NCBI RefSeq assembly: GCF_030656255.1
Contig: NZ_JAUSOE010000049.1
Location: 1-64,000, forward strand
DNA: 64,000 bases
From: Brevundimonas sp.
GTDB taxonomy: Bacteria > Pseudomonadota > Alphaproteobacteria > Caulobacterales > Caulobacteraceae
Direction: 5' to 3'
Position numbers and translations under genes: made by a program. Under the pieces are notes generated by a model. It had not been told where the DNA came from and made no database searches. It saw only the letters and a program-made list of their open reading frames with translations. Below are positions 1 through 12,719 of the stretch, in pieces; within the stretch, counting starts at the first letter, position 1, and every line of letters starts with the position of its first letter.

Positions 1-1
1 C

Positions 2-124
2 GCCGGGTGGATCGTGTGGGCGGTGATGATTTCGGCGTTTCAGGCGCCGCTGGTCCTGGCTTTCCTGGGTGCGGCCTATCGCCGACTAGAGTACTGGACG
101 CCGCAAGGAGCGACGCATGACTGA
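2..124 (+). CDS. Membrane protein, C-terminal fragment cut by window edge
   Basis: Frame 2 is open from the window edge to a TGA at 122-124, giving 40 visible residues. They contain one hydrophobic segment (WIVWAVMISAFQAPLVLAFL) followed by AAYRRLE and a short polar tail. The hydrophobic stretch, then AP, then a basic tail resembles the C-termini of the next two proteins, so this is probably a third member of the same tandem family. Its stop overlaps the next start by 8 bases, which suggests translational coupling. Function is unknown. Confidence 0.6.
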   Translation, partial: AGWIVWAVMISAFQAPLVLAFLGAAYRRLEYWTPQGATHD

Positions 125-1076
125 GACCTTTTCCATCGGCGAGGCCATGGCGACGCCGGGGCGCGTGATCCGGCGCCATCCGTTGGCGGTCTTCATCTGG
201 GGGTTTCTGATGATGGGCTTCAGCCTGTTGGCTGTGGCTCTGATGTTCGGAACCCTGGCCGACCTGCCCCTGGCGGACGGCGCCGAGCCGCCGCCGGAAA
301 TGTTCGGGAAACTGATGGCGGTTCAGGGCCTGTCCATGCTGTTGAACGTCGGTCAGGCCGTGTTGGCGGTCGTGATCTGGGCGGCGGCCATGCGGGCGAC
401 CTTGATGATCGGCCGGCCCGACCGAACCTTCTTCCTGCGCGCGGGGATGGACGAACTGCGGCTTGTCGTCGTGGGGCTGGCGCTGTTTGTCGGGACCTAT
501 ATCGCCGTGATCATTCTGGTGCTGCTGGGCGCGGCCCTGGTCGCCACCCTGTGGCAGGCCAATGAGGCGGCGGCGATGATCGGCGGCTTCCTCATGGTGC
601 TGGGTCTGATCGCAGTCGTCGTCGTCGCCATGGCGCGGCTGTCTCTGATCGCACCCGCCACCCTGATCCTGAATCGGTTCGCCTTCGTCGAGGGCTGGAC
701 CCTGGGCCGCGGGCGCACCCTGCCGTTGCTGGGCCTGCTGGTCTGCACCTGGCTGGTCTATCTGGTCCTCTATTTCGTCGTGGCCTTTGTCGTGATCGTG
801 GCCCTATTCGCCAGCGGCGTTCTCGCGGACATCACGGCCCAATCGCCTCCCGCCACCCTGGGCGAGCTGTTTCCGTCGCCGCCGGTGTTGGCGACGGTGG
901 CCGGCCTGATGCTCGTGCCCGGAGGCTTTGTCTACGGGGCGGTCATGACCCTGCTCAGCGCGCCCTTCGCTTCCGCCTGCCGTCAGCTTCTGGATGGGCC
1001 GTCCGGCGCCGTGTTCGCCGCAGCGACTGCGCCCGCCGCCACCTCGGCGGGCGACGCGGCCGACACGATAGTCTAG
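117..1076 (+). CDS. Multi-pass membrane protein, paralogue of the next gene
   Basis: This 319-residue protein has about six hydrophobic segments (roughly residues 22-45, 70-93, 115-143, 152-178, 200-235 and 255-285), so it is an inner-membrane protein. Near the N-terminus it carries an RVIRRHP motif followed by a tryptophan-containing first membrane segment, shared with the 1107 gene (RVVRRHP...LIWG). It ends in a polar Ala/Thr-rich tail. GCAAGGAGC lies just upstream as a ribosome binding site. I do not recognise a characterised family. It looks like the poorly defined Caulobacterales membrane proteins related to glycerophosphoryl-diester phosphodiesterase membrane domains, but that link is a guess. 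Confidence 0.75.
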   Translation: MTETFSIGEAMATPGRVIRRHPLAVFIWGFLMMGFSLLAVALMFGTLADLPLADGAEPPPEMFGKLMAVQGLSMLLNVGQAVLAVVIWAAAMRATLMIGRPDRTFFLRAGMDELRLVVVGLALFVGTYIAVIILVLLGAALVATLWQANEAAAMIGGFLMVLGLIAVVVVAMARLSLIAPATLILNRFAFVEGWTLGRGRTLPLLGLLVCTWLVYLVLYFVVAFVVIVALFASGVLADITAQSPPATLGELFPSPPVLATVAGLMLVPGGFVYGAVMTLLSAPFASACRQLLDGPSGAVFAAATAPAATSAGDAADTIV

Positions 1077-1106
1077 GATCGCGTCCAATCTGATCTGGAG
1101 TGCAGC

Positions 1107-1988
1107 ATGAGTTTTTCCGCCACCGAAGCGGCGTTCGAGGGATTCCGGGTGGTGCGTCGCCATCCAATGACCGCCCTGATCTGGGGGCTGGCCTATCTGG
1201 TCCTGTATGTGGCGACCTTCGGACTGGGCGCCGGCCAATGGGCCGCGATCATGGCCTCGGCTCAGACGCTGGAACAGTCGTCCAACCCGTCGCCTGAGGA
1301 GATGATGGCGTTGGGACGGGCCTATATGGGCCTGCTCATCTGGTTGGCGCCTTTGGGTCTGGTGATCGGGGCCGTGCTCACCGCCGCCGTGGCGCGGTCG
1401 GTGCTGCGGCCTGCCGAGAGCGCCTTGGGCTATCTGCGGCTGGGCATGGACGAGGTCCGGGTGCTGGGCGTCACGCTGGCGATCACTGTGATCCTCGGCC
1501 TGTTGGGCGGGGTGCTGCTCACTATCGTGCTGACCGTGTTCGGCCTCGGGATCGCCTCGGGGCAGGCGGTCATGTACCTGATCGCGCTGATCGTGGGCAT
1601 GGGGGCTGCGGCTCTGGTGATTTGGCTTTCGGTCAAACTCTGCCTGGCCGTGCCGATGACGATCGACCGGGGCAAGTTCACCCTGTTCGAGTCGTTCAAG
1701 GCCACCAACGGCCAGTTCTGGCCCCTGCTGGGCATGACCATCATCGCCTTGATCATGAGCCTGATCGTCAGCATCCTGGGCACGATCATCAGCGCGGGCA
1801 CGGATCTGGCGACCGGCGGCATCTCGGTGCTGGCGGGCATGGACGGCCTGTCCACCCTGGATGTTCTGGCCCGCGCCTGGCCCGCCATTCTGGTCTGGTC
1901 CGTGGTCAACGCCCTGATGTCCGCCCTGCAACTGGCCGTGCTTTACGCGCCCTTCTCGGCGGCGTGGCAGGGCCTGCGGGACCGCTGA
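1107..1988 (+). CDS. Multi-pass membrane protein, paralogue of the upstream gene
   Basis: A 293-residue protein with about six membrane segments and a basic C-terminus. The N-terminal pattern (A.EGFRVVRRHP...LIWG) matches the preceding gene, and the C-terminus (LYAPFSAAWQGLRDR) matches its LLSAPFASACRQLL. TCTGGAG 9 bases upstream serves as ribosome binding site. Thirty bases separate it from the previous stop, so the set is probably one operon. The 3' end is followed by a perfect hairpin (2006-2034) that also overlaps the convergent uvrA stop. Molecular role unknown. Confidence 0.75.
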   Translation: MSFSATEAAFEGFRVVRRHPMTALIWGLAYLVLYVATFGLGAGQWAAIMASAQTLEQSSNPSPEEMMALGRAYMGLLIWLAPLGLVIGAVLTAAVARSVLRPAESALGYLRLGMDEVRVLGVTLAITVILGLLGGVLLTIVLTVFGLGIASGQAVMYLIALIVGMGAAALVIWLSVKLCLAVPMTIDRGKFTLFESFKATNGQFWPLLGMTIIALIMSLIVSILGTIISAGTDLATGGISVLAGMDGLSTLDVLARAWPAILVWSVVNALMSALQLAVLYAPFSAAWQGLRDR

Positions 1989-2015
1989 ACCGCCCCCAGA
2001 CCGGCGGTGAAGGCG

Positions 2016-4973
<2,958 letters not shown>

Positions 4974-5053
4974 GCTGTCCGGAGAACGCGGGAAGGGCCG
5001 GGCGGGTCCGGCGCGACATCGCTATATGGGGATGAATCGCAGGATTGAAGCAA

Positions 5054-5068
5054 GAACAATGTGCGAAC
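5054..5068 (-). promoter_or_regulatory. LexA (SOS) box upstream of uvrA
   Basis: On the minus strand the site reads GTTC-GCACATT-GTTC, an exact match to the alphaproteobacterial LexA consensus GTTC-N7-GTTC. It lies 81-95 bases upstream of the uvrA start, as expected for an SOS operator. Confidence 0.85.
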
Positions 5069-5107
5069 ATTGCTGCGCCCGGTAGGCTGGGTAGTCGTGG
5101 GCCTGAC

Positions 5108-5638
5108 CTACTCCGGCGTCCACGCCTGGGTCGACCGCACAAACCGCTCGCCCTTCGCCAGCATCACCCCGTTGGCGGTCGCGATGCCCAGTTCCAGGCT
5201 GACCGCGATGCGGCGGGCGCGTTCGATGAAATGGGCGGCGGCGACGGGCGGGCACAGGTCCTGGGCTGTCTCGACGAACAGCTCCAGCCAACGGTCGAAA
5301 TGGCGGGCGTCGATGGGCAGGGGCAGGTGTTTGGGCATGGGCCGGCCCTGATAGACGCCAGTCGACAGGGCGATTGAGGACCAGAACAGTTTCATCTGCG
5401 CCAGATGCGGCCCCCAGTCGTCGATGCGAGCGGCGAAGATGGGTCCGATCAGCGCATCGTTGCGGACGCGGGCGTAGAAGCCTTCGACCAGGGCGTCGAT
5501 CATGACCTCGTCGATGCCGGTCTCGTCGCGCAGTTGCTGGACGGCGGCCTCGCGGCGGGCGGCGGCGCCGGCGGGGTCTTCGATGCGGAAACGGCTCTCC
5601 ATCCCAGTCTGATAGCCGGTTGAGCGCGCGCTCGCCAT
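5108..5638 (-). CDS. Group III truncated haemoglobin
   Basis: A 176-residue globin of the truncated group III type (small cytoplasmic haem proteins linked to oxygen, NO or peroxide chemistry). The core follows the family pattern: LVEGFYARVRNDALIGPIF, then W..H...MK.FW, then LPI...HFDRWLELF with the proximal-histidine region, and a final helix ending in GVMLAKGERF. It has a charged N-terminal extension of about 25 residues; ATG at 5602 is an alternative start. A short palindrome (5639-5653) touches the start codon. It lies downstream of no obvious partner and divergent from the ABC-F unit. Confidence 0.88.
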   Translation of the reverse strand: MASARSTGYQTGMESRFRIEDPAGAAARREAAVQQLRDETGIDEVMIDALVEGFYARVRNDALIGPIFAARIDDWGPHLAQMKLFWSSIALSTGVYQGRPMPKHLPLPIDARHFDRWLELFVETAQDLCPPVAAAHFIERARRIAVSLELGIATANGVMLAKGERFVRSTQAWTPE

Positions 5639-5653
5639 TGGACCGTCGGTCCA
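5639..5653. promoter_or_regulatory. Small palindrome at the truncated-haemoglobin start
   Basis: TGGACC-GTC-GGTCCA, two perfect 6-bp arms immediately before the globin start codon and in the divergent gap before the ABC-F leader ORF. It could be an operator or a 5' leader hairpin. No known regulator is assigned. Confidence 0.35.
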
Positions 5654-5760
5654 TGCGTCCCGGATTTCACGGGGCCGTGTTCGACACGAGGCTTGCGCAT
5701 CGCAGGTTTACGACCCATCCTCCTGTCTCTGACGAGTTTCGAGCAGAAGGTTTGACGATC

Positions 5761-5895
5761 ATGATCATCGCATTGGCCACCGGTTCCGCCCTGTCCGCCA
5801 TGCTGCTCGTGATTCTCCATGCCAATCAGCCCAAGCCGAAACGCGTCCCCGTGCGTATTCGCGACCCTCGACAAGGTCGCCGCACGGACGCCTGA
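5761..5895 (+). CDS. 44-residue leader or small membrane peptide before the ABC-F gene
   Basis: The ORF has a good ribosome binding site (AGAAGG, 10 bases before the ATG). Its N-terminal half is strongly hydrophobic (MIIALATGSALSAMLLVILH), and the tail is basic (QPKPKRVPVRIRDPRQGRR). It overlaps the first 77 bases of the ABC-F gene in another frame. The ABC-F start has no Shine-Dalgarno of its own, so ribosomes may reach it by translating this ORF. Two readings are possible: a real single-pass membrane peptide, or a regulatory leader of the kind known upstream of antibiotic-resistance ABC-F genes. No homologue is recognised. Confidence 0.45.
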   Translation: MIIALATGSALSAMLLVILHANQPKPKRVPVRIRDPRQGRRTDA

Positions 5896-7432
5896 CGGCG
5901 CCACCCTCTTCGACAATCTGAGCCTGGCCTTCGGGCGGGAACGTACCGGAATCGTTGGCCGCAACGGCGCAGGCAAGAGTACCTTGCTGCGTCTTGTCGC
6001 GGGCGCACAGGCGCCGGCCGAAGGCGTGGCGACGCGTTCAGGCACTGTGGGCGTGCTGGACCAGCGCCGGGATCCTGCGCCGAGCGAGACGGTTGCAGCC
6101 GCCCTGGGCGTCGTCGCGCCGATGGCGGTGATCGACCGTGTGCTGGCGGGCGATGGAACCGCCGACGACCTGGCTGAGGCGGACTGGACGCTGGAGGCGC
6201 GACTGGGCGAAGCGCTGGAGGCGGTCGGCCTCGCCGGCCTGGCGCTGGATCGGCTGACCCAGGATCTGAGCGGAGGAGAGCAGACGCGGTTGAGGCTTGC
6301 AGGTCTGTCGATGGCCCGGCCGGACCTGATCCTGCTGGATGAGCCGACCAATCATCTCGACGTAGAGGCGCGCCGGTTGGTTGTTGATCTGCTGGGCCGC
6401 TGGGACGGCGGGGTTGTTGTCGTCAGCCACGACCGCGCGCTGCTTCGGCGCATGGATCGGATTGTCGAGATCTCCAGCTTGGGTGCGGCGGTCTACGGCG
6501 GGAACTATGATCTGTACGCCGCGCGCAAGGCGGCCGAGCGTGAGGCGGCTGTGCGGGATCTCGCTGAGGCCGAGCGCGATCTGGCGCGGGTGGGCGCGCA
6601 GGCTCAGCGCCGGGCGGAAACCAAGGCTCGACGCGACGCAGCCGGGCGACGCAAGGCGGCCAAGGGCGACATGCCCAAGATCCTGATCGGCGCACGGGCC
6701 GAGCGGGCCGAGACCAGCGGTGCGGGCGACCGGCTGCTGGCCACACGCCAGGCGGCCGAGGCGGAGACCGCTCTGGCGCGCGCGCAGGCGCGGGTCGAAC
6801 GCACCCGGTCCTTGTCCATTCCCATGCCGTCGAGCGGACTGGCGGTGGGGCGGACGGTTCTGGCCCTGGACGATGCGGCCTGGGAGACGCCTCAGGGTCG
6901 CAAGATCGTGGGGCCGATCAGCTTGAAGATAGCGGGGCCGGAGCGTCTGGCGATCACGGGCCCGAACGGCGCGGGCAAGACCACCCTGCTGCACCTGATC
7001 GCGGGCGCGCGTGATCCTACGAGCGGCGGGGTCGAGCGGCCGGTGAGGTCGGCGCTGCTGGATCAGGAGGCCGCAATCCTCGATCCCGACGAGACGCTGA
7101 TCCAGGCCTGGCTGAGGCTCAATCCGGATGGATCGCCCAATCTGGCCCAGGCGGCGTTGGCGCGGTTCCTGTTTCGCAATACGGCCGCCCACCGGAGGGT
7201 CGGCGAGCTGTCAGGCGGCGAACGGCTGCGGGCGGCGCTGGCCTGCGTCATGACGGGAAGCTGTCCGCCGCAGCTTCTGGTCCTGGACGAGCCCACGAAC
7301 CATCTGGATCTGGAATCGGTGGCGGCGGTCGAGGCGGCGTTGACCGCCTATGACGGCGCCCTGGTGGTCGTCAGTCACGACGCCGATTTCCTGAAGGCGA
7401 TCAGAATCGATCAGACCCTCGCGCTGGCTTAG
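5819..7432 (+). CDS. ABC-F family ATPase
   Basis: This 537-residue soluble protein has two ABC domains in tandem and no membrane segments, the ABC-F layout. Members bind the ribosomal E site and adjust translation or protect against ribosome-targeting drugs. Domain 1 has GRNGAGKST, LSGGEQTRLRLAG and LILLDEPTNHLD. Domain 2 has GPNGAGKTT, ELSGGERLRAALA and LLVLDEPTNHLD. Between them is a charged linker of about 80 residues (EAERDLARVGAQ...), where ABC-F proteins carry the ribosome-probing motif. The start at 5819 has no ribosome binding site and lies inside an upstream ORF. Its 3' end overlaps trmL by 4 bases on the other strand. The drug or housekeeping role cannot be told from sequence alone. 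Confidence 0.9.
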   Translation: MPISPSRNASPCVFATLDKVAARTPDGATLFDNLSLAFGRERTGIVGRNGAGKSTLLRLVAGAQAPAEGVATRSGTVGVLDQRRDPAPSETVAAALGVVAPMAVIDRVLAGDGTADDLAEADWTLEARLGEALEAVGLAGLALDRLTQDLSGGEQTRLRLAGLSMARPDLILLDEPTNHLDVEARRLVVDLLGRWDGGVVVVSHDRALLRRMDRIVEISSLGAAVYGGNYDLYAARKAAEREAAVRDLAEAERDLARVGAQAQRRAETKARRDAAGRRKAAKGDMPKILIGARAERAETSGAGDRLLATRQAAEAETALARAQARVERTRSLSIPMPSSGLAVGRTVLALDDAAWETPQGRKIVGPISLKIAGPERLAITGPNGAGKTTLLHLIAGARDPTSGGVERPVRSALLDQEAAILDPDETLIQAWLRLNPDGSPNLAQAALARFLFRNTAAHRRVGELSGGERLRAALACVMTGSCPPQLLVLDEPTNHLDLESVAAVEAALTAYDGALVVVSHDADFLKAIRIDQTLALA

Positions 7433-7878
7433 CCCAGGCCGCCGGTCTGCCTCAGCCCCTCCCACAGGGCGATGCCGGCGGTGACGGACAGGTTCAACGA
7501 GCGCGCTTCGGGTCGGAGCGGAATCACCACGCGGGCGTCTGCGGCGGCGTGGACATGGTCCGGCGCGCCCGAGGTCTCCTTGCCGAACAACAGGGTGTCG
7601 CCGGGCTGGAAGACGAACTCGGGCAGGGGTGTGGCGCCCCGCGTCGTGAACAGAATCAGCCGTCCGGCAGGGCGGTCACTTTGAAACGCGTCCCAGTCGG
7701 CATGGCGGCGCATATGCGACAGAGGGCCGTAATCCAGGGCCGCGCGCTTCATGGCGCGGTCGTCGAAACGGAAGCCCGTGGGCTCCACGACATGCAGATC
7801 GACCCCGAAACAGGCCGAGAGCCGGATGCAGGCGCCGACGTTCTGAGGAATGTCAGGTTGAAAAAGAGCGAGACGCAT
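7429..7878 (-). CDS. trmL: tRNA (cytidine/uridine-2'-O-)-methyltransferase TrmL
   Basis: A SPOUT-class methyltransferase that 2'-O-methylates the wobble base 34 of some leucine tRNAs. I use the start at 7878 (MRLALFQPDIPQNVGACIRL). This gives 149 residues, close to the usual 150-160, and places the conserved N-PQN-GA-RL motif at the N-terminus. An upstream in-frame extension to 8037 would add 53 unconserved residues. The trefoil-knot SAM site is visible in LLFGKETSGAP and IPLRPEARSLNLSVTAGIAL. The stop overlaps the convergent ABC-F stop by 4 bases. Confidence 0.93.
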   Translation of the reverse strand: MRLALFQPDIPQNVGACIRLSACFGVDLHVVEPTGFRFDDRAMKRAALDYGPLSHMRRHADWDAFQSDRPAGRLILFTTRGATPLPEFVFQPGDTLLFGKETSGAPDHVHAAADARVVIPLRPEARSLNLSVTAGIALWEGLRQTGGLG

Positions 7879-7931
7879 TCTAATCCCTTGGTATACGCGG
7901 CCTGGGGGTTTGTCGCGGTCTGTCTGCGAAT

Positions 7932-7973
7932 GTTTCGCAAGAAACGTCAGCGACTTGCGGCCATAGGCCGCAA
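7932..7973. promoter_or_regulatory. Two inverted repeats upstream of petABC
   Basis: GTTTC-GCAA-GAAAC lies at 7932-7945 and a perfect 8-bp palindrome TTGCGGCC-ATA-GGCCGCAA at 7955-7973. Both lie in the divergent gap between trmL and petA, about 100-140 bases before petA. They may be operators or leader hairpins of the bc1 operon. No regulator is identified. Confidence 0.4.
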
Positions 7974-8072
7974 ATACAGGCCGTGGGGAATACTGGGGCT
8001 CGTTTTTAGGGTTCGTACCGTAAAAGAGGATCGCCAATAGAGGCGGTCCCGGCGGTGTTCGAGAGGTGAAAC

Positions 8073-8609
8073 GTGGCCGAAACGGGTGTGATTCCGGAAG
8101 GCGAGGGCGATCCGAATCGCCGCGACTTCATCCATATCGCAGCGGGCGCCGCTGCGGTCGGCGCTGGGGCGATGATCGCCTGGCCGCTGATCAACCAGAT
8201 GAATCCCGCCGCTGACACCCTGGCCCTGGCTTCGATCGAGTTCGATCTGACCAAGGTGCAGGAAGGCCAGCAGGTCGTCATCAAATGGCAGGGCAAGCCG
8301 GTGTTTGTGCGGTATCGCACCCCGGCCGAGTTGCAGAAGGTCATCGGCGAGGGCGCTGTCGGCAGTCCGTCCCAGACCGACGCCGAACGCACCAAGTCCG
8401 GGCATGAGAAATATCTGGTCGTGGTCGGGTCCTGCACCCACCTGGGCTGTGTGCCGACCTTCGGGGCCGGCGACTACGGCGGCTGGTTCTGCCCCTGCCA
8501 CGGCTCGCACTATGATGCGTCCGGGCGGATCAGAAAGGGGCCGGCGCCCCTGAACCTGATCGTGCCGGACTACGAATATACGTCCGACACCCGCGTAAGA
8601 ATCGGTTGA
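8073..8609 (+). CDS. petA: Ubiquinol-cytochrome c reductase iron-sulfur (Rieske) subunit
   Basis: The Rieske [2Fe-2S] subunit of cytochrome bc1 carries electrons from ubiquinol to cytochrome c1 at the periplasmic face. The 178-residue protein starts at GTG after GAGAGG. A twin-arginine-like N-terminus (NRRDFIHIA) precedes one membrane helix ([18 protein letters not shown]). The cluster boxes are CTHLGC and CPCHGSHYD, giving the two Cys and two His ligands. It is the first gene of petABC, 16 bases before petB. Confidence 0.97.
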   Translation: MAETGVIPEGEGDPNRRDFIHIAAGAAAVGAGAMIAWPLINQMNPAADTLALASIEFDLTKVQEGQQVVIKWQGKPVFVRYRTPAELQKVIGEGAVGSPSQTDAERTKSGHEKYLVVVGSCTHLGCVPTFGAGDYGGWFCPCHGSHYDASGRIRKGPAPLNLIVPDYEYTSDTRVRIG

Positions 8610-8625
8610 GGGCGAGGGGGAGGAC

Positions 8626-9954
8626 ATGAGCGAACACGAATCCACCTACGTCCCGAAAACGGGCGTCGAGAAGTGGCTGGACACCCGGCTGCCGATCATC
8701 CGCTTCGGCGCCGACTATATGTCGCTGCCGACACCCAGAAATCTGAACTACTGGTGGACCTTCGGCGGCATTCTGGCTCTGTGCCTGATGACCCAGATCG
8801 TCACCGGCATCGTGCTGGCGATGCACTATACGCCCAACACCGAACTGGCCTTCGCCTCGGTCGAGCGGATCATGCGCGACGTCAACGGCGGCTGGCTGAT
8901 CCGTTATGTCCACGCCAACGGCGCGTCGATGTTCTTCATCGCCGTCTATCTGCACATGCTGCGCGGGCTGTACTACGGCTCGTACAAGGCGCCGCGCGAG
9001 ATGATCTGGATCATCGGCTGCGTCATCTTCTTCCTGATGATCGCCACCGCCTTCCTGGGTTACGTCCTGCCGTGGGGCCAGATGTCCTTCTGGGGCGCCG
9101 AGGTCATCACCAATCTGATCGGGGCTATTCCGGTGATCGGCGAGCCGATCCTGATCTGGCTGCGCGGCGGACCGGCGATCGACAATGCGACGCTGAACCG
9201 GTTCTTCTCGCTGCACTATCTGTTGCCCTTCGCCATACTGGGCTGCGTCGTCCTTCACCTGTGGGCGCTGCACTCGGCGGGGCAGTACAATCCGGTCGGC
9301 ATCCTGATCCCGAAAGATCGGACGAAGAAGGACATGCTGCCCTTCCACCCCTATTTCACGCTGAAGGACGGGTTCGCGATCATCCTGTTCCTGATCCTGT
9401 TCGCGATCTTCGTCTTCTATCAGCCGAACGCCCTGGGCCACGCCGACAACTATATCCCGGCCAACCCGCTGCAGACGCCGTCGCACATCGTGCCCGAGTG
9501 GTACATGCTGCCCTTCTACGCCATCCTGCGCGCCATCCCGGACAAGTTCGGCGGCGTGGTGGCCATGTTCAGCGCCATCGGCGTGCTGTTCGTCCTGCCC
9601 TGGCTGGATACGTCCAAGGTGCGGTCGATGCGGTATCGCCCGACCATGCGGACCTTCTTCTTCATCTTCCTGGTGGTGGGCGTGGGCCTGGGCTGGTGCG
9701 GCGGGCAACTGCCGGACGCGCCGGTCATTCCGGGCTTTGACGGCATCGTCCTGCTGGACGGCAATCTGAACTCCTATCTGTGGCTGACGCGGCTGTTCAC
9801 CGCCTACTATTTCCTCTTCTTCCTGGTGATCCTGCCGTTCGTCGGGTTGAAGGAGACGCCTCTCCCGATCCCGGCGACCATCTCCGAACCGGTCCTGACC
9901 GGCGCCCACGCGATGCCGGCCGCCGCGCCGGCCTCGCCCGAGAAGAAGGGGTGA
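8626..9954 (+). CDS. petB: Cytochrome b subunit of the bc1 complex
   Basis: This 442-residue membrane protein binds both b haems and the quinol oxidation and quinone reduction sites. About eight to nine hydrophobic helices are visible. The expected His ligands lie in helices B and D ([32 protein letters not shown]). The Qo-site motif appears as PEWY ([17 protein letters not shown]). The start ATG follows GGGGGAGGAC. The length is that of a full fused cytochrome b. petC follows after 5 bases. Confidence 0.98.
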   Translation: MSEHESTYVPKTGVEKWLDTRLPIIRFGADYMSLPTPRNLNYWWTFGGILALCLMTQIVTGIVLAMHYTPNTELAFASVERIMRDVNGGWLIRYVHANGASMFFIAVYLHMLRGLYYGSYKAPREMIWIIGCVIFFLMIATAFLGYVLPWGQMSFWGAEVITNLIGAIPVIGEPILIWLRGGPAIDNATLNRFFSLHYLLPFAILGCVVLHLWALHSAGQYNPVGILIPKDRTKKDMLPFHPYFTLKDGFAIILFLILFAIFVFYQPNALGHADNYIPANPLQTPSHIVPEWYMLPFYAILRAIPDKFGGVVAMFSAIGVLFVLPWLDTSKVRSMRYRPTMRTFFFIFLVVGVGLGWCGGQLPDAPVIPGFDGIVLLDGNLNSYLWLTRLFTAYYFLFFLVILPFVGLKETPLPIPATISEPVLTGAHAMPAAAPASPEKKG

Positions 9955-9959
9955 GGGTC

Positions 9960-10832
9960 ATGATGATCGGAACAATGAAGGTGTCGATGTCCAGGATCAT
10001 CGCTTCGGCCGCCGTGGCCGTCGGCCTGTTGGCGGCGGCTCCAGCCCTGGCTGCGGGCGGCGCCGCCCATCCCCGCTCGGGCGGGTTCAGCTTCGAAGGG
10101 CCGTTCGGTGTCTATGACCAGGGCCAGCTGCAGCGCGGCTACAAGGTCTACCAGGAGGTTTGCGCCGCCTGTCACGGCATGAACCTGATGCACTATCGCA
10201 ATCTGGGCGACCGCAACGGGCCGTTCTGGAATCCGAAGTACCCGAACCCGAACGACAATCCGGTGGTGAAGGCCCTGGCGGCTGAAATCCAGGTGCCGGA
10301 TATCGACAGCGAGACCGGCGAACCGATCCAGCGCGACGCCACCCCGGCGGACAAGTTCCGCAGCCCCTATCCGAACGCCACCGCTGCGGCGGCGGGCAAC
10401 GGCGGGGCCGCCCCGCCGGACCTGTCGGTGATGGCCAAGGCCCGTCACGACGGCGCCAACTACATCTATTCGCTGCTGTCGGGCTACAAGGCGCCGCCGG
10501 CCGGTCTGCAGATCCGCGACGGTCAGCACTACAACCCCTATATGGCGGGCGACCTGACGCCCTTCTGGACCGGCGATCCTGCCCACGTGCCGGAAGGCGG
10601 CTTCATCGCCATGCCCGCGCCGCTGCAGAACGGGCAGGTCACCTATGACGATGGCTCGCCTCAGACGGTGGACCAGTATTCCAAGGACGTGGCGGCCTTC
10701 ATCGCCTGGACCTCGGAACCCAAGATGGTCGAGCGCAAACAGGCCGGCTTCGGGGTGATCATTTTCCTGCTGATTTTCGCGGGGATCACCTACGCCAGCT
10801 ATCGCCGCGTCTGGAAGGGCGTCGCCCACTAG
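9960..10832 (+). CDS. petC: Cytochrome c1
   Basis: Cytochrome c1 receives electrons from the Rieske protein and passes them to soluble cytochrome c. From the ATG at 9960 (ribosome binding site GGGGTGAGG) it has 290 residues. A signal peptide ends near ALAAGG, the haem site is CAACH (VCAACHGMNLMHYRNL), a Met-ligand region follows (GGFIAMP), and one C-terminal helix (FGVIIFLLIFAGITYASY) anchors it. Reading further upstream in this frame would overlap petB and add non-homologous residues. It is the last gene of petABC, with a terminator behind it. Confidence 0.97.
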   Translation: MMIGTMKVSMSRIIASAAVAVGLLAAAPALAAGGAAHPRSGGFSFEGPFGVYDQGQLQRGYKVYQEVCAACHGMNLMHYRNLGDRNGPFWNPKYPNPNDNPVVKALAAEIQVPDIDSETGEPIQRDATPADKFRSPYPNATAAAAGNGGAAPPDLSVMAKARHDGANYIYSLLSGYKAPPAGLQIRDGQHYNPYMAGDLTPFWTGDPAHVPEGGFIAMPAPLQNGQVTYDDGSPQTVDQYSKDVAAFIAWTSEPKMVERKQAGFGVIIFLLIFAGITYASYRRVWKGVAH

Positions 10833-10859
10833 GATTCCATCCGGATCGCCGACTACATC

Positions 10860-10894
10860 AGCCCGCCGAAGTTCGCTTCGGCGGGCTTTCGTTT
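10860..10894 (+). terminator. Rho-independent terminator of petABC
   Basis: AGCCCGCCGAA pairs with TTCGGCGGGCT around a short GTTCGC loop and is followed by TTCGTTT. It lies 28 bases after the petC stop. Confidence 0.8.
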
Positions 10895-10982
10895 GCGACA
10901 AATGGCGCGTGACATGGAATCGACACGGTGGATTTCGCCGCCTAGGGTCCGTCATCCTTTTCGGCTGTGGGGCCTCCTGTTC

Positions 10983-12650
<1,668 letters not shown>

Positions 12651-12719
12651 TTTCTGTGAAAACCGGGGGGCGGGACGCGAGCCCGGCCCCCTATCCATTC
12701 GTCTGTTCGAGCCGCCCGC

